Below, one piece after another: positions 46,722-57,981 of a DNA stretch of 64,000 bases. Both the position numbers and the translations under genes were made by a program. The notes beneath the pieces were generated by a model, which worked only from the letters and a program-made list of their open reading frames with translations, was not told where the DNA came from and did no database searches. This DNA is from Chelativorans sp. YIM 93263 (GTDB taxonomy: Bacteria > Pseudomonadota > Alphaproteobacteria > Rhizobiales > Rhizobiaceae), in NCBI RefSeq assembly GCF_028767125.1, contig NZ_JAKCWP010000002.1, positions 248,001-312,000 on the forward strand, written 5' to 3'. Position 1 is the first letter of the stretch. Each line of letters begins with the position of its first letter.

Positions 46722-47894
46722 CTATCCGCGATTTGCGATCTGCCCGAGTATGACATCCGCAGCCATCTCGCCCGCGGCCCTCGGTGTCGCCAAGCGCTCG
46801 GCTACGTCGGCAAAGCCGGCGCGTTGCGCCTCCCGTGTGGGCGTGTCGGACCAGAGCTGCCGCAACTGCCGGGCAAGATAGCCGGGACGGACAAACTCAT
46901 TGAAATATTCCGGCACGACTGGCCAGTCCGCGATCAGATTGGGCAGCGAAGCCGACCAGACGGTCACCAGCGACATAGCGAAGCGCGCGGCCGGATCCGT
47001 CTTATAGCAGGAGACAAAGGGCACGCGTGCCAGCGCGAGTTCCAGCGCTACAGTTCCCGAGCAGGCGAGTGCCGCATCAGCCTGGGAGAAAGCGCGCCAT
47101 TTTTCTTGCGGTTCTCGGATAATTTCTGGACGCACCGCCCAGCCCCTCACTGCGGCCTCGACGAGGGGAGCGACGTGAGGCACCGTCGGAATCATCGCAT
47201 CAAATTCATGCCCGAAGGCATTCAATTCTCTCAACGTTTCCCCGAACGGGCCGAGTAGTCGCCGCACTTCACCCTTGCGCGAACCGGGCAGAAGAAGGAG
47301 CTTTTTGCGCGCGCGCTGCCCGCTCGCCTTTCGCGAAAGCTGCGCCTCGGCCGCGGCACGAATATCCGAATCGCCGGTAAGCCTGTGCCCTACGAACGTG
47401 CCGGGCGGTCCTCCAAGGCGTTGCAGTTCTTCAGGCTCGAAAGGAAGCAGACACAACACATGGTCCACATGCGGCTTCATCGCTGCGGCCCGGCCCGGCC
47501 GCCACGCCCAGACGCTAGGGCAGACATAGTGGACGATCGGAATGGAAGGTTGGGCTGCCCTCACCTTCCGCGCCACACGCAAGCCGAAATCCGGGCTGTC
47601 AATGGTGATGAGGCAATCGGGCTTCGCCGCGACAATTGCGCGGGCCGCCTGGCCGATGCGGCGCATCAGGCGCGGCAAATCGCGCAGCACGGCGGAAATA
47701 CCCATGAGCGCTATGTCGTCGGCGGGGAAAATCGATTGGAGGCCCTGGGCCTGCAAACCGCGCCCGCCGATGCCGCATAACTCCACCGGACGCCCGGCTC
47801 GCTTCGCCACTGCCTGGACGAGATCGACGCCCAGAAGATCGCCGGACTCCTCGCCAGCGATTACGGCTATGCGCAGCGGTGTCCGCCCGTTCAT
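46722..47894 (-). CDS. lpxB: Lipid-A-disaccharide synthase
   Basis: 390 residues. LpxB joins UDP-diacylglucosamine and lipid X into the lipid A disaccharide (glycosyltransferase family 19). Motifs: AVIAGEESGDLLGVDLV near residue 10, SPDFGLRVARKVR, HYVCPSVWAWRPGRA near 125, FEPEELQRLGGPPGTFVGHRL near 150 (core GGPPGTFVGHRL), and LLPGSRKGEVRRLL near 200. It overlaps lpxI by four bases and is last in the bamA-lpx cluster. Confidence 0.96.
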   Translation of the reverse strand: MNGRTPLRIAVIAGEESGDLLGVDLVQAVAKRAGRPVELCGIGGRGLQAQGLQSIFPADDIALMGISAVLRDLPRLMRRIGQAARAIVAAKPDCLITIDSPDFGLRVARKVRAAQPSIPIVHYVCPSVWAWRPGRAAAMKPHVDHVLCLLPFEPEELQRLGGPPGTFVGHRLTGDSDIRAAAEAQLSRKASGQRARKKLLLLPGSRKGEVRRLLGPFGETLRELNAFGHEFDAMIPTVPHVAPLVEAAVRGWAVRPEIIREPQEKWRAFSQADAALACSGTVALELALARVPFVSCYKTDPAARFAMSLVTVWSASLPNLIADWPVVPEYFNEFVRPGYLARQLRQLWSDTPTREAQRAGFADVAERLATPRAAGEMAADVILGQIANRG

Positions 47895-48787
47895 TGCCGC
47901 CCTCCGTTAAAACCCAGCAGAAAAAGGCCATGATGGTCCGCAAGCGCGACGGCCTCGGCACCGTCGAGAATGAAACTCCGCTCCGCTTCGGTTGCAATTC
48001 CCGATAGCCCGGCATCATGGGCGTCACGCACCGTCTGTGGCCCGATCGCCGGCAGGTCGGCACGCGCCTCCTGCCCCGGCTTAGCGCATTTGACGAGCAC
48101 GCCGCGGTTTTTTCCGGCGAGCCTGCCGTGGTTGCGCAGCACCTTTGTCCGCTCCAGCAATCCGTCCGTGCCCTCGATCCCTTCCAGCGCTATCACCCGC
48201 CCGCCGAACGCGACAGCCGCCTGGCCGATATCGAGGCGGCCGATGGCCCGGGCAGCCGTGATCCCGGCGGTGATATCCTTCTCGTCGGCAGCCGTAGGTC
48301 TGACTTTGCCCAAACAGCCTTCCGGCATGAGCAACTCCGGGACGACTTCATGCGCGCCGACAACGCGGATCCCGTTCGCTTCAAGATAGCCGATGATAGC
48401 CCGCAGCAGCCCGTCGTCCCCCCTTGCATAAGCCGTTAAAAGACGAGGCAGATGCAGGAGAATGCCGGGCGTGAACCGCAGCGCCCGTACCGGTGGCCGC
48501 GTCGCAACCCCGCCGGCGAGCACCAGATGCGTAACGCCGTGCCCCTTGAGACGCGGCACGATCTGCCCCAGCCTTTCCGGCGGCAAATGCAAAAGATCAT
48601 AGCTTGCCGGAGCCTCGGCAATCGCCGCCTCGCCCTCGATTGCGACAACGAGCGGGCGATAACCTGCGGCAATCAGGCTTTGAAGAACGCTTTTCGGCAG
48701 CATGCCGCTGCCCGCGACAAGGGCGATGCGCTCGCCCGGACCGAGCTTCAGACTTTGCGGATCATTCCGCGCCATCATCATCGTCAT
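47891..48787 (-). CDS. lpxI: UDP-2,3-diacylglucosamine pyrophosphatase LpxI
   Basis: 298 residues from ATG 48787; AGGGG lies eight bases upstream, which favours it over GTG 48796 or ATG 48775. LpxI (DUF1009) hydrolyses UDP-diacylglucosamine to lipid X in alphaproteobacteria that lack LpxH. Motifs: LVAGSGMLPKSVLQ, LVLAGGVATRPPV near residue 95, TPGILLHLPRLLTAYARGDDGLLR near 110 (core LPRLLTAYARGDDGLL), and VVKCAKPGQEARADLPAIG-type text read here as LVKCAKPGQEARADLP. Its start lies 26 bases inside lpxA. Confidence 0.93.
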   Translation of the reverse strand: MTMMMARNDPQSLKLGPGERIALVAGSGMLPKSVLQSLIAAGYRPLVVAIEGEAAIAEAPASYDLLHLPPERLGQIVPRLKGHGVTHLVLAGGVATRPPVRALRFTPGILLHLPRLLTAYARGDDGLLRAIIGYLEANGIRVVGAHEVVPELLMPEGCLGKVRPTAADEKDITAGITAARAIGRLDIGQAAVAFGGRVIALEGIEGTDGLLERTKVLRNHGRLAGKNRGVLVKCAKPGQEARADLPAIGPQTVRDAHDAGLSGIATEAERSFILDGAEAVALADHHGLFLLGFNGGRQ

Positions 48788-49607
48788 CCACGCCACCCCT
48801 GCGCGGCGGAACAGTCAGGTGGCGCTTCTCCCGCCCGGCCAGAAAATCCAGAATGTCGCTGACCTGTGGAGATTCAGGAAACTCGCTCCGTACGATTTCT
48901 ATATTCTCAGAGACCGGCCGCTCAGGCGCGAACAGGAGGCGATAGGCCTGGCGAAGCTGCATCAGTTCACTGCGCGTCATGCCCGAGCGCTTCAACCCGA
49001 CCACATTGAGCCCGCGCAGCTTGGCGCGATCACCCACCGCCATACCATACGGGATGACATCGCCTACGACAGCGGCAAAACCGCCAAGAAAAGCATGATG
49101 CCCCACCCGAACAAATTGATGGACGGCGGCGAAGCCGGACAGGATCACGTAATCGCCGATTTCGCTATGTCCGCTCAGCGCCGCATAGTTCGACATGGTC
49201 ACATGATTTCCGACCACGCAATCATGCCCCACATGCGTATACGCCATGAAATAGCAGTCGTCGCCTACGGTCGTTTCGCCACGGCTCGTGTCGGTGCCGC
49301 GGTGAAGCGTGGCGCTCTCGCGGACAACACAGCGCTCGCCGATCATCAGCTTCGACGGCCCGCCCTTGTGCTTGAAATTCTGTGGCGCCCCACCAAGAAC
49401 GGCGTTTGGATAGACCTGAGAACCGGCGCCAAGCGTCGTCTGCCCCATGATCGTGACGTGTCCGATCAACTCGACACCGTCCCCAATCACCGCCTCCGAC
49501 GAAATGTGGCAGAACGGCCCGACGCGCACACCGCGGCCAAGTTCCGCCCCCTCTTCCACAATGGCGCTCGGATGGACATAAGTCTCGTCAGTCATAGAGT
49601 TGTTCAT
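48762..49607 (-). CDS. lpxA: UDP-N-acetylglucosamine acyltransferase
   Basis: 281 residues from ATG 49607, overlapping the fabZ stop as ATGA; a frame to 49832 exists but lies inside fabZ. LpxA transfers 3-hydroxyacyl from ACP to UDP-GlcNAc, the first lipid A step. Left-handed beta helix with hexapeptide repeats ([20 protein letters not shown]), catalytic histidine in [16 protein letters not shown], and [16 protein letters not shown]. The C-terminus is helical. Confidence 0.96.
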   Translation of the reverse strand: MNNSMTDETYVHPSAIVEEGAELGRGVRVGPFCHISSEAVIGDGVELIGHVTIMGQTTLGAGSQVYPNAVLGGAPQNFKHKGGPSKLMIGERCVVRESATLHRGTDTSRGETTVGDDCYFMAYTHVGHDCVVGNHVTMSNYAALSGHSEIGDYVILSGFAAVHQFVRVGHHAFLGGFAAVVGDVIPYGMAVGDRAKLRGLNVVGLKRSGMTRSELMQLRQAYRLLFAPERPVSENIEIVRSEFPESPQVSDILDFLAGREKRHLTVPPRRGGVDDDDDGAE

Positions 49608-50074
49608 TCCGCTCCGTCGGAGGACATTAGGGCGGAGATCACCCCCTCGGCAACCTTGCTGCCATCGACGATGGCCTCGCAGGAAAACTTCCAGATCTTC
49701 CCGCGCTGCTTCAACTTCTGCACGTGGATCTCCAGGCGGTCGCCGGGGACGACCGGTTTGCGGAATTTCGCGCTGTCGATCGTCATGAAGTAAACGACGG
49801 AAGGCTGACCGTCGCCCGCATTGTGAATGCAAATCGCACCGGCAGTTTGTGCCATCGCCTCGACGATCAAAACGCCGGGCATCACCGGCTGGCCGGGAAA
49901 ATGCCCCATGAAATGCGGTTCGTTTACCGTGACGTTCTTGATTCCGGTTGCCGAGTTGTCGCCGTCGATCCCAATGATCCGGTCCACCATGAGAAAAGGA
50001 TAGCGGTGCGGCAATAGCTGCAAGATCCTCTGGATGTCGAGGCTTTCCAGTGCCGTCGAGATGTTTTCAGCCAT
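49604..50074 (-). CDS. fabZ: 3-hydroxyacyl-ACP dehydratase FabZ
   Basis: 156 residues. FabZ dehydrates 3-hydroxyacyl-ACP in fatty acid elongation and competes with LpxA for the same substrate. The active site reads [23 protein letters not shown] with the catalytic His and Glu (cores [11 protein letters not shown] and EAMAQTAG). [14 protein letters not shown] opens the fold. It is coupled to lpxA by ATGA and follows lpxD by five bases. Confidence 0.96.
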   Translation of the reverse strand: MAENISTALESLDIQRILQLLPHRYPFLMVDRIIGIDGDNSATGIKNVTVNEPHFMGHFPGQPVMPGVLIVEAMAQTAGAICIHNAGDGQPSVVYFMTIDSAKFRKPVVPGDRLEIHVQKLKQRGKIWKFSCEAIVDGSKVAEGVISALMSSDGAE

Positions 50075-50079
50075 TTGCC

Positions 50080-51126
50080 TTATTTCCTTCTCCGCTTCCC
50101 GTCCACGAGGCTGCGCAGTGCGGCAATCTCCCTGAACGCCTGACGCATCGGCTGAGCCGGAGAGCCGGCCCAGCGCTCCCCTGCCGGCACATTGTCCATC
50201 ACCCCACTTGAGGCTGCCAACTGAGCGCGCTCGCCTATCGTGATATGATCCGCGATGCCGACCCGCCCGCCGAGCATGACACCATCTCCCAAAGTGACGG
50301 ATCCCGATAGGCCGCTATGACCGGCGACAATGCATGAGCGGCCAATTCGCACATTATGTCCCACCTGGACGAGATTATCGATCTTCGTCCCCTCGCCTAT
50401 GACGGTATCGGACAAGGCTCCGCGATCAATGGTCGTGTTAGCGCCGATTTCCACATCGTCCTGAATGACAGCGCGTCCAATCTGCGGGTTCTTCTCAAGC
50501 CCCTTCGGTCCGGGAAAGAAACCAAACCCGTCCTGGCCGATACGAACGCCCGGGTGAATGATCACCCGGTCTCCGACAATGGCATATTGCAATGTGGTTC
50601 CGGGACCGACATAGCAATCGCGTCCGACGCTGCACCCGGCACCAATCACGGCGTGAGGCGCAATGATGGTACCGCGCCCGACCGTTACGCCGGCACCAAT
50701 GACGGCGCCGGGTTCGACGATAGAACCTTCTTCCAATGTTGCATCGCCTGCAATGATCGCTAGCGATGATATTCCTGTTTCGCCGGTAACAGGCTGCGGG
50801 CGCATAGCCGCAGGAAACAAGAGCCTTGCAATAGTGGCGAACGCCTGTTGCGGTGCCGAAGTCGCAAGCACCGCCATCCCCTCGGGCGCTTCGTCCACCA
50901 GTTCTTCCGCGCACAAAACAGCGGCCGCCCGCAGGGAGGCAACCCGCCCTGATGTCCGCCGTCCGTCAATGAAAACCAGCGCATCGTCGCCACCCTCAGA
51001 TGCCGGCGCGAGCTGTCCAATGGTAACTTCGGCATGCGCGGAATCCACCAGCCGCGCGCCAGTCAGGGCAGCGATTTCGCCCACCTGAAAACGGCGTGCG
51101 GGGATGAAGAATTCCGGTTCCTTCAT
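50080..51126 (-). CDS. lpxD: UDP-3-O-acylglucosamine N-acyltransferase
   Basis: 348 residues from ATG 51126 ([16 protein letters not shown]). LpxD adds the second, N-linked acyl chain. An N-terminal uridine-binding domain (about 1-100) precedes hexapeptide repeats ([20 protein letters not shown]), with [20 protein letters not shown] near residue 260 holding the catalytic histidine. The frame extends to 51159 without homology. It ends five bases before fabZ. Confidence 0.95.
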   Translation of the reverse strand: MKEPEFFIPARRFQVGEIAALTGARLVDSAHAEVTIGQLAPASEGGDDALVFIDGRRTSGRVASLRAAAVLCAEELVDEAPEGMAVLATSAPQQAFATIARLLFPAAMRPQPVTGETGISSLAIIAGDATLEEGSIVEPGAVIGAGVTVGRGTIIAPHAVIGAGCSVGRDCYVGPGTTLQYAIVGDRVIIHPGVRIGQDGFGFFPGPKGLEKNPQIGRAVIQDDVEIGANTTIDRGALSDTVIGEGTKIDNLVQVGHNVRIGRSCIVAGHSGLSGSVTLGDGVMLGGRVGIADHITIGERAQLAASSGVMDNVPAGERWAGSPAQPMRQAFREIAALRSLVDGKRRRK

Positions 51127-51181
51127 GAAAGCCTTCTTGCCCGAGCAGCCTGCGGCCACCCGGACACCATGCTTGAATGCC

Positions 51182-53548
51182 CTAGAAGCGGGTAGAAATA
51201 CCGAAATTCCAGTGCTGGATGCGGTCGGTATCTTCCTTCACCACGGGCTCGGCATAGTCGACCCGCAGCGGACCGAAGGGCGATGCCCAGATCAGGCTGG
51301 CACCAACCGAAGCGCGCCATTCCAAATCGGTTCCTTGAACCGCGGGATCGCCAGGATCGCCAGAGTACTCATTGCCGTAAAGGGTTGCAGCATCGGCGAA
51401 GACCGCACCACGAATCCCGAGACTTTCAGGAAGAAGCGGCATCGGAAATTGCGCCTCGGCGGTGGCATTGAAGTAGGTCGTACCGCCCAAATAGTCGCGA
51501 CTGCCGTCACCGACCTCTTGATAAGGACCGATGCCGTTATACTTGAAGCCCCGGATCATTCGATCGCTGCTGTTGAAATGATCGAAAACGCGCAGATCAT
51601 CATCCCCGATGCTTACGACATGTCCGCCACCGACAGCTGCTAACCCGACGAGATCAAATCGGTCGGACAATATGTGATAATAGTTGGCACGCCCGGTCAC
51701 CTTGACGAACTCGGCATCACCTCCGAGCCCAGCGACCTCGGTCGTCAGCGAGGCATAAATGCCTTCGCGCGGCATTTGTGTATTATCAAGAGTGTTGTAC
51801 GTCAGAGTTCCACTGACGGAAGACTTCACCCATGTCCCCTGCTCGATGGCCTCTCTAATAGCCGCAGAGACCGGCTCATCAGTTCCGTCGTATTCTTCCC
51901 GGGTATAGTTGTACGCTAATTGCGCGTTCAAAGCCTCGGTGATGGGAAGACCGAACCGGACTGTACCACCCGTTCTCTCCCGCTCGAAAATTTCATTATC
52001 GTCCGAATTCTGGAACTCGCGCGAGTTCCGGAAAATGTCGAAACCGGCCGCAACACGCCGCCCGAGAAAATAGGGCTCGGTGAAGGAGAAATTGTAATCA
52101 CGTGAATCCTGCCCGCCAGCCGCCGAGAGGCGGACGAACTGCCCGCGTCCCAGGAAGTTGCGCTCGCTGATGGAGCCTTCAACCGAAAAACCGCCACCGC
52201 TGCTTATTGAGCCGCCGGTCGTGTAACCCGCACCGATGGAGAATTCACCTGTCGACTTTTCGACCACATCAACGACCAGAACGACCTGATCCGCTTCCGA
52301 TCCCGGTACCGTGCGAATATTGACGGTCTCGAAGAAGTTCAGCCTGTCAAGCCGGCGCTGCGCCTGTTGAATCAGCACCTGATTGAATGCGTCGCCTTCG
52401 CTGACATCGAACTCGCGCCGAATGACATAGTCACGCGTACGGTTATTGCCGCGAATCTCGATTCGCTCAATGTAGGCACGCGGCCCCTGATCGATTGAAT
52501 AGACGACAGAAATGGTCTGGTTTTGAAAATTGCGGTTTCCGCGTGGTGTTACCTCCGCAAAGGCATAGCCGAAGCCAGCGATCCTCTCCGTCAGACTGAC
52601 AATGGAATCTTCGACATCTTCCGCGCTGTAGATGGAGCCGCTGCGCGTTTGCAGCGCCGACTGGAGTTGATCGACATCAATGCCGGGCACGGTCGACTCG
52701 ACGCTGATATCTCCGAATCGGTACCGCTCGCCTTCATCCACTGTAAAGGTGATCGTGTACTCGTTGCCGACGAGTTCCGCCTGCGATGAAATAATGCGAA
52801 AATCCGCGTAACCGTGGTTGTAATAGAAGCGGCGCAATGCCTGTTCATCGGCGCGCAAACGATCCTCACTGTAGATATCGTTGCGCAGCATGAAGGACAG
52901 GATGTTCGAGGGCTTGGTCGAGATCACATCCCGCAGGCGCCGGGCGCCGAAAGCCTCGTTACCGACGAAATTGACCGACGCGATCTTCGTGCGGTCACCC
53001 TCATCAATATCGAAAATGACGTTGACACGCCCCTCACCGAGATTCTGGACACGCCCCGATACCGAAGTTTCGTCACGGCCGATCCGGCGATAAGCTTCCT
53101 GTATAGCCGCTTCCGCGGCCTGTACGCTCTGCCCCGAAAACGCGCTGCGCGGCTCTAGCCGAACCGCCTGGGCCAACTCTTGATCCTTGATCTTCCGATT
53201 TCCCTGGAACAGCACTTGATTGACGATGGCGTTCTCTTCCACCGTCACGACAAGAGTGTTTCCAGACTGCTGAACGGAAACGTCGGAGAACATGCCCGTG
53301 GCAAACAGCCGTTTCACAGCGTCGTTCACATCCGTATTCGTGAACGATTCGCCGGGACTGATGCCGACCTGGTTGCGCACAACATCGGCATCGACCCGCT
53401 GGTTCCCACGGACCTCGATCCGGCTCACGGTGGCTGCTTCAGCCGCAACAACCGAAAGGGTGTTGACGACCATCGCGCCGCTCACCACCAAACCGGCCGA
53501 CAGCGCGGCCATAGAAACGGCGCAGGTTAGTCTGGAAGCTGCCTTCAT
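51182..53548 (-). CDS. bamA: Outer membrane assembly factor BamA
   Basis: 788 residues. A signal peptide precedes five POTRA domains (about 40-430; first [19 protein letters not shown]) and a C-terminal 16-strand barrel with the RGF-type loop read here [12 protein letters not shown] near residue 670. The final residues NFGISTRF end in phenylalanine as outer-membrane proteins do. BamA inserts barrels into the outer membrane. It follows rseP by 227 bp and precedes lpxD by 55 bp. Confidence 0.96.
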   Translation of the reverse strand: MKAASRLTCAVSMAALSAGLVVSGAMVVNTLSVVAAEAATVSRIEVRGNQRVDADVVRNQVGISPGESFTNTDVNDAVKRLFATGMFSDVSVQQSGNTLVVTVEENAIVNQVLFQGNRKIKDQELAQAVRLEPRSAFSGQSVQAAEAAIQEAYRRIGRDETSVSGRVQNLGEGRVNVIFDIDEGDRTKIASVNFVGNEAFGARRLRDVISTKPSNILSFMLRNDIYSEDRLRADEQALRRFYYNHGYADFRIISSQAELVGNEYTITFTVDEGERYRFGDISVESTVPGIDVDQLQSALQTRSGSIYSAEDVEDSIVSLTERIAGFGYAFAEVTPRGNRNFQNQTISVVYSIDQGPRAYIERIEIRGNNRTRDYVIRREFDVSEGDAFNQVLIQQAQRRLDRLNFFETVNIRTVPGSEADQVVLVVDVVEKSTGEFSIGAGYTTGGSISSGGGFSVEGSISERNFLGRGQFVRLSAAGGQDSRDYNFSFTEPYFLGRRVAAGFDIFRNSREFQNSDDNEIFERERTGGTVRFGLPITEALNAQLAYNYTREEYDGTDEPVSAAIREAIEQGTWVKSSVSGTLTYNTLDNTQMPREGIYASLTTEVAGLGGDAEFVKVTGRANYYHILSDRFDLVGLAAVGGGHVVSIGDDDLRVFDHFNSSDRMIRGFKYNGIGPYQEVGDGSRDYLGGTTYFNATAEAQFPMPLLPESLGIRGAVFADAATLYGNEYSGDPGDPAVQGTDLEWRASVGASLIWASPFGPLRVDYAEPVVKEDTDRIQHWNFGISTRF

Positions 53549-53775
53549 TGCGCTATGAACCTTTATTTCTTTATCCCCACCGCGAATATCCCAGAGGCGG
53601 GCAATCGCTCACCCGTCATAACTGGATTTTCCTCACACGCAAGGTTTCTGGTTAATTTCTGTTTACGATGAGCGGATTCGTGGCAAGAAGAGCACGGTGA
53701 TCATGCGTCGTGGTAAACACGGTCTCAACAACCGCTGGATTTGCCCGGCACATCATCGTCTCTCCCACTCTCCTG

Positions 53776-54921
53776 TCAGCACGCAACCAGATCGTTCCAG
53801 AAAACAAAGCCCATGAACATGAGAACCATTATCATTCCCGCCCGATATACCACATCCATGATCCGCTCGGAAACCGGGCGGCGCAGAACCGCCTCCATTG
53901 CGTAAAACACGAGGTGCCCGCCATCAAGCGGTGGAATGGGCAAAAGGTTGAGTATTCCAATGCCAACCGACAGCAAGGCCACCAGCTGCACCAGCCATTC
54001 GAAGCCGAGGCTAGCCGCCCGACCAGCCATATCAGCGATCTTTACCGGCCCGCCGAGTTGACAACGATCCTCGCGTCCCGAGACCAATCGGGTCAGAAAA
54101 TGCCCGGTGCGGGCAATGATACTCCCTGTTTCCTCGAATCCCGCCCCGACGGCCTCCAGCGGCCCATATTCGACGTGGCGCGGCTGGCCCAAGACTTCGT
54201 TGTTGACGACCCCGATTATTCCGATCCTGACGGTATTGCCGAGTGCGTCCGTTTGCTCCTGGGCCTCTGGCGTGGCGACCGTCTTCACCAGTTGGCCATC
54301 ACGCTCAAGTACGAAAACAAGCGGATCGCCGGCCCGCCCGGAAACGATTCGCTGCACGTCACCGAAGCTTTCTACCGCAGCACCATCGACGGAAACGAAG
54401 CGATCCCCAGGCTCGAACCCGGCCTCGGCGGCGGGGCTGTCGGGGCGCACTTCGGCCACCATCGGTTCGGCCACATAGCGGCCGAACATGGCGAACATGA
54501 CGGAAAAAACGACGATCGTCAGAATGAAATTGAACAAGGGGCCGGCGAAAACGGTCGCAGCGCGTTTCCACACGGGCTGCAAATGGAAGGCTATGCGCCG
54601 CTCCTCATCCGATAGGCTCTCGGCCTCCTCCGAATCCGGCTGACTGGTGGCGCCCACGTCCCCGACGAACTTAACGTATCCGCCAAGAGGAATTGCCGAA
54701 ACACGCCATCGCGTGCCGCGGCGATCGTTCCACCCGAACAGTTCCGGGCCAAACCCGATAGAGAAAGCCTTCACGCCGATGCCACACCAGCGGCCGACGA
54801 GATAGTGTCCCATTTCGTGCACGAAAACCACGATGGTCAGCACGAAAAGAAAGGGGACGATGGTCCCCAAAAGAAAATTGCCTATGCCAAGGAGGGAGGC
54901 TGCTACGTCGCCCAAAATCAT
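53776..54921 (-). CDS. rseP: Site-2 membrane metalloprotease RseP
   Basis: 381 residues from ATG 54921; the frame opens further upstream only with a TTG start at 54957. Zinc site HEMGHYLVGRW near residue 32 (HExxH), PDZ domain around 125-210 (EAGFEPGDRFVSVDGAAVES), and the second metal motif NLLPIPPLDGGHLV near 330. RseP cleaves anti-sigma factors and leftover signal peptides within the membrane. It lies between cdsA and bamA as usual. Confidence 0.94.
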   Translation of the reverse strand: MILGDVAASLLGIGNFLLGTIVPFLFVLTIVVFVHEMGHYLVGRWCGIGVKAFSIGFGPELFGWNDRRGTRWRVSAIPLGGYVKFVGDVGATSQPDSEEAESLSDEERRIAFHLQPVWKRAATVFAGPLFNFILTIVVFSVMFAMFGRYVAEPMVAEVRPDSPAAEAGFEPGDRFVSVDGAAVESFGDVQRIVSGRAGDPLVFVLERDGQLVKTVATPEAQEQTDALGNTVRIGIIGVVNNEVLGQPRHVEYGPLEAVGAGFEETGSIIARTGHFLTRLVSGREDRCQLGGPVKIADMAGRAASLGFEWLVQLVALLSVGIGILNLLPIPPLDGGHLVFYAMEAVLRRPVSERIMDVVYRAGMIMVLMFMGFVFWNDLVAC

Positions 54922-55001
54922 TTCCCGCGATAGATGATAAGAAAGCTGCCTCGCCAAGTTTCAGGCGAATGCCGGCAAATCCGTGGCATGTGTAGCACCG
55001 T

Positions 55002-55853
55002 TCACCGGGAGAAGAAACCGGTAGCCGGCGCGTCGAACCCAGAAAGAATTCCACCGACCAAATAGAATAAGACGGCGGCGACAATCAGGCCGTCGACCCG
55101 GTCCATCACCCCGCCATGCCCGGGAATGAGCGTGCTGGAATCCTTCACGCCGTGGCGCCTCTTGAGACCCGATTCGAAGAGATCCCCCAACTGCGAGACG
55201 ACTGATAGAAAAAACGCCAAAAAGCAGATCGCTAAAAGAGAAAGCGCGGTGTTCCCGAACCACGCGACCACGCCGCCCGCGACAACCGCGCCGAGCGCCC
55301 CCCCGGCGGCCCCACTCCATGTTTTGCCGGGCGAAATCGATGGGGCGAGCTTGGGACCTCCGATCGCCCGGCCGACGAAATACGCCAGAATGTCCGTTGC
55401 CCAAACGACGGCGAAGAGAAATAGAATCGCCCAAAGGCCGGCAGCATCGTCGCCCCGTGTCGCCGCCAGCGCAACGATCGGCATACCGGCATAGGCCAGG
55501 CCGGCACCGGCCCACCCGTTGTCGCCGCAGGCGGGGCCGGAAATGAGTGCGACGACGGCCAGTACGGCCAAAACAGCCAGGATGACAGGCGCCGCCACAC
55601 CTATAGAGAGCGCCACCATGACACCAATAAGGGCGATCAAAAAGAGAAGCTTGCGGCGGCCATCGTCCGACGAACGCATAGCCATCCATTCATTCAGGAT
55701 CGCAAGCCCCAAAAGCAGCGTGAAGAGATAGAAAATAAGGCCGCCGATCCAGGTGACTGCAAGCACGACCACCGCGAGCACAATCCCGGAAACGATACGC
55801 AGCCTCATATTGCGCCGGGCATCTTTCGCCCCTTCCGGCGAATTCTGGCTCAT
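55002..55853 (-). CDS. cdsA: Phosphatidate cytidylyltransferase
   Basis: 283 residues with about eight membrane helices. CdsA makes CDP-diacylglycerol from phosphatidate and CTP for phospholipid synthesis. The family signature near the C-terminus is present: [20 protein letters not shown] (core [11 protein letters not shown]). The start overlaps the uppS stop as ATGA. It precedes rseP by 80 bp. Confidence 0.95.
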   Translation of the reverse strand: MSQNSPEGAKDARRNMRLRIVSGIVLAVVVLAVTWIGGLIFYLFTLLLGLAILNEWMAMRSSDDGRRKLLFLIALIGVMVALSIGVAAPVILAVLAVLAVVALISGPACGDNGWAGAGLAYAGMPIVALAATRGDDAAGLWAILFLFAVVWATDILAYFVGRAIGGPKLAPSISPGKTWSGAAGGALGAVVAGGVVAWFGNTALSLLAICFLAFFLSVVSQLGDLFESGLKRRHGVKDSSTLIPGHGGVMDRVDGLIVAAVLFYLVGGILSGFDAPATGFFSR

Positions 55854-56566
55854 GAAACCGCTTCTTTAGCCGCCACACCGCCAAAGCGTCGGTCACGCTC
55901 CTGAAACTGCCCAATGGCCGCCGCAAGATCGTCTGCACCGAAATCGGGCCAGTGGCAGGGCAGAAAGACGAATTCCGCATAGGCCGACTGCCAAAGCAGG
56001 AAGTTGGAAAGGCGCTGTTCGCCACTTGTCCGAATTATGAGATCAGGGTCTGGAATCCCGGCTGTATCGAGGTAAGCCTCGAAATCCACCGCCCCAAGCG
56101 CTGCCGGATCCAAGTTCCCCACCTTCGCCTCCGCAGCTATAGCACGGGCGGCGCGAAGGATCTCATCACGTGCGCCGTAGTTGAAGGCCACGACGAGATT
56201 CATATTGGTGTTATTGGCCGTCAAGCTCTCGGCCTCGCTCAGCAAAGCGGCGATATCCGGCTCCAGCCCCTCGCGACCGCCAATGACGCGCACACGCACG
56301 CCGTTCTGGTGCAACTCGGCGAGATCACGACGCAGAAACAGCCGCAGAAGCCCCATGAGATCGCTGATCTCGGACTTGGGACGCGACCAGTTTTCGGAAG
56401 AGAACGCATAGACTGTGAGCCAATGAATCCCCTGCTCACCGGCAGCACGTACCGTCCGGCGGAGCGCCTCGACACCGGACCTGTGGCCTGCTGTGCGCGG
56501 CAGCCCGCGCGCCCGCGCCCAGCGGCCGTTCCCGTCCATGATGATCGCGATGTGCGCCGGCTTCAC
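55850..56566 (-). CDS. uppS: Undecaprenyl diphosphate synthase
   Basis: 238 residues from GTG 56566 ([17 protein letters not shown]); GGAAGGG lies upstream, and this gives the normal length, so the longer frame to 56641 is rejected since it enters frr. UppS extends farnesyl diphosphate with cis isoprene units to the lipid carrier for wall and LPS synthesis. Motifs: [15 protein letters not shown] with the catalytic Asp, [25 protein letters not shown] and [19 protein letters not shown] (core [13 protein letters not shown]). Confidence 0.95.
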   Translation of the reverse strand: MKPAHIAIIMDGNGRWARARGLPRTAGHRSGVEALRRTVRAAGEQGIHWLTVYAFSSENWSRPKSEISDLMGLLRLFLRRDLAELHQNGVRVRVIGGREGLEPDIAALLSEAESLTANNTNMNLVVAFNYGARDEILRAARAIAAEAKVGNLDPAALGAVDFEAYLDTAGIPDPDLIIRTSGEQRLSNFLLWQSAYAEFVFLPCHWPDFGADDLAAAIGQFQERDRRFGGVAAKEAVS

Positions 56567-56609
56567 GCTGTTTTCCCTTCCGGCCCCATGGCCACCTTCG
56601 CGGCGACAA

Positions 56610-57170
56610 TCAGACCTGCATGATTTCGGCTTCCTTTTCATTCAGAAGCTTGTCGATCGTGGCAATCGTGTCGTTGGTGATTTTTTGCACACGGTCCGAC
56701 TGCGCGTGCATATCGTCCTGGCTGATCTCGCCGTCTTTCTCGGCTTTTTTAAGATGCTCCATGCCGTCACGGCGCACATGGCGGGCAGCCACACGAGCGT
56801 TCTCGGCATACTGATGCGCAATCTTGGCCAGTTCCTTGCGACGTTCCTCGTTGAGTTCCGGCAGAGGGATACGCAAATTGGCACCATCGACAATGGGATT
56901 GAACCCGAGATTGGACTCGCGGATTGCCTTGTCGACTGCCTGGACCATGCTCTGATCCCAGACTGAGACCGAAAGCATCCGCGGCTCCGGCACGGAAACC
57001 GTCGCCACTTGGTTCAGCGGCATAGTGGTACCGTAGGCCTCCACCTCCACCGGGTCGAGCAGGTTGGCAGACGCGCGGCCGGTGCGCAGCGACGCGATAT
57101 CATGCTTGAACGCGCTGATAGCACCGTCCATGCGCCGGTTTAAGTCCTTGAAATCAACACCGTCCGGCAT
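56610..57170 (-). CDS. frr: Ribosome recycling factor
   Basis: 186 residues, the typical size. RRF splits post-termination ribosomes with EF-G. Three-helix bundle with [26 protein letters not shown] near residue 24 (core [14 protein letters not shown]), [18 protein letters not shown] near 50, and [17 protein letters not shown] near 130. It is 12 bp after pyrH and precedes uppS. Confidence 0.97.
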   Translation of the reverse strand: MPDGVDFKDLNRRMDGAISAFKHDIASLRTGRASANLLDPVEVEAYGTTMPLNQVATVSVPEPRMLSVSVWDQSMVQAVDKAIRESNLGFNPIVDGANLRIPLPELNEERRKELAKIAHQYAENARVAARHVRRDGMEHLKKAEKDGEISQDDMHAQSDRVQKITNDTIATIDKLLNEKEAEIMQV

Positions 57171-57182
57171 GTTCCTATCTCC

Positions 57183-57929
57183 TCACGGCTTCGCCGGTTC
57201 GGTGGCTGCACCGTCATCCACCATGGTACAGCGCCCCGAACCCTTTAATATGGCTCCGAATCCACCCTCTTCGTGAATCGAAAAGACGATTATCGGAATG
57301 TGGTTCTCCCGTGCAAGGGCAATCGCCGCCGTGTCCATGATGCCGAGTCCCTCACGCATGACCTGATCATGCGTGATGTGCTCGTAGCGCACGGCATTGG
57401 AGTCTTTCCGAGGATCGGCCGAGTAAACGCCATCCACCTGTGTGCCCTTGAACAATCCATCGGCTCCGATCTCCGCTGCACGAAGAGCCGCGGCCGAATC
57501 CGTCGTGAAAAACGGATTTCCTGTACCACCGGCAAAGAGCACGACCTTGCCCTGGTTCATATAGCTCATCGCCTGCCGTTGCGAGAAGCTCTCGCACAGC
57601 TCAGGCATCGCAACCGCAGACAGCACCACCGCATCGACACCAATTTTGACCAGGGATGTCCGCAGTGCGAGCGAATTGATGACGGTAGCCAGCATGCCCA
57701 TATGATCGCCGGTCACCCGGTCACCCCCCTTGGAGGCAACCGCCACGCCGCGGAAGATATTGCCACCGCCGATAACGACCCCGACCTCTACGCCAAGCGC
57801 CCGGGCCTCGGCGATATCAGCCGCGATCCGGTCGACGACCGAAACATCTATACCGAAGCCTTGATCTCCCATCAGGGCTTCGCCGGAAGCCTTCAACACA
57901 ACGCGGCGGTATCGCGGAGTCACACGCAT
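57183..57929 (-). CDS. pyrH: Uridylate kinase
   Basis: 248 residues from ATG 57929 (MRVTPRYRRVVLKASGEALMG, core RVVLKASGEALMGDQ). PyrH phosphorylates UMP to UDP; it belongs to the amino-acid kinase family. GVVIGGGNIFRGVA near residue 60 and GTGNPFFTTDSAAALRA near 140 are diagnostic. It is between tsf and frr, the usual order. The frame extends to 57968 without family support. Confidence 0.96.
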   Translation of the reverse strand: MRVTPRYRRVVLKASGEALMGDQGFGIDVSVVDRIAADIAEARALGVEVGVVIGGGNIFRGVAVASKGGDRVTGDHMGMLATVINSLALRTSLVKIGVDAVVLSAVAMPELCESFSQRQAMSYMNQGKVVLFAGGTGNPFFTTDSAAALRAAEIGADGLFKGTQVDGVYSADPRKDSNAVRYEHITHDQVMREGLGIMDTAAIALARENHIPIIVFSIHEEGGFGAILKGSGRCTMVDDGAATEPAKP

Positions 57930-57981
57930 ATCCCTCAATCTTATCGCACGACGGAACGAACCCTTCACGTGCCCCTACACG

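Noticed and set aside
46532-46756. 74-codon minus-strand frame between trkH and lpxB
   Set aside because: No credible ribosome site, runs into lpxB coding sequence in another frame, and no recognisable domain.
49608-49832. N-terminal extension of lpxA by 75 codons
   Set aside because: The extension lies inside fabZ in another frame, and LpxA homologues begin near the ATG at 49607 that overlaps the fabZ stop.
56567-56641. N-terminal extension of uppS by 25 codons
   Set aside because: It would start inside frr and is basic and unlike the family; GTG 56566 has a good ribosome site and gives the normal length.
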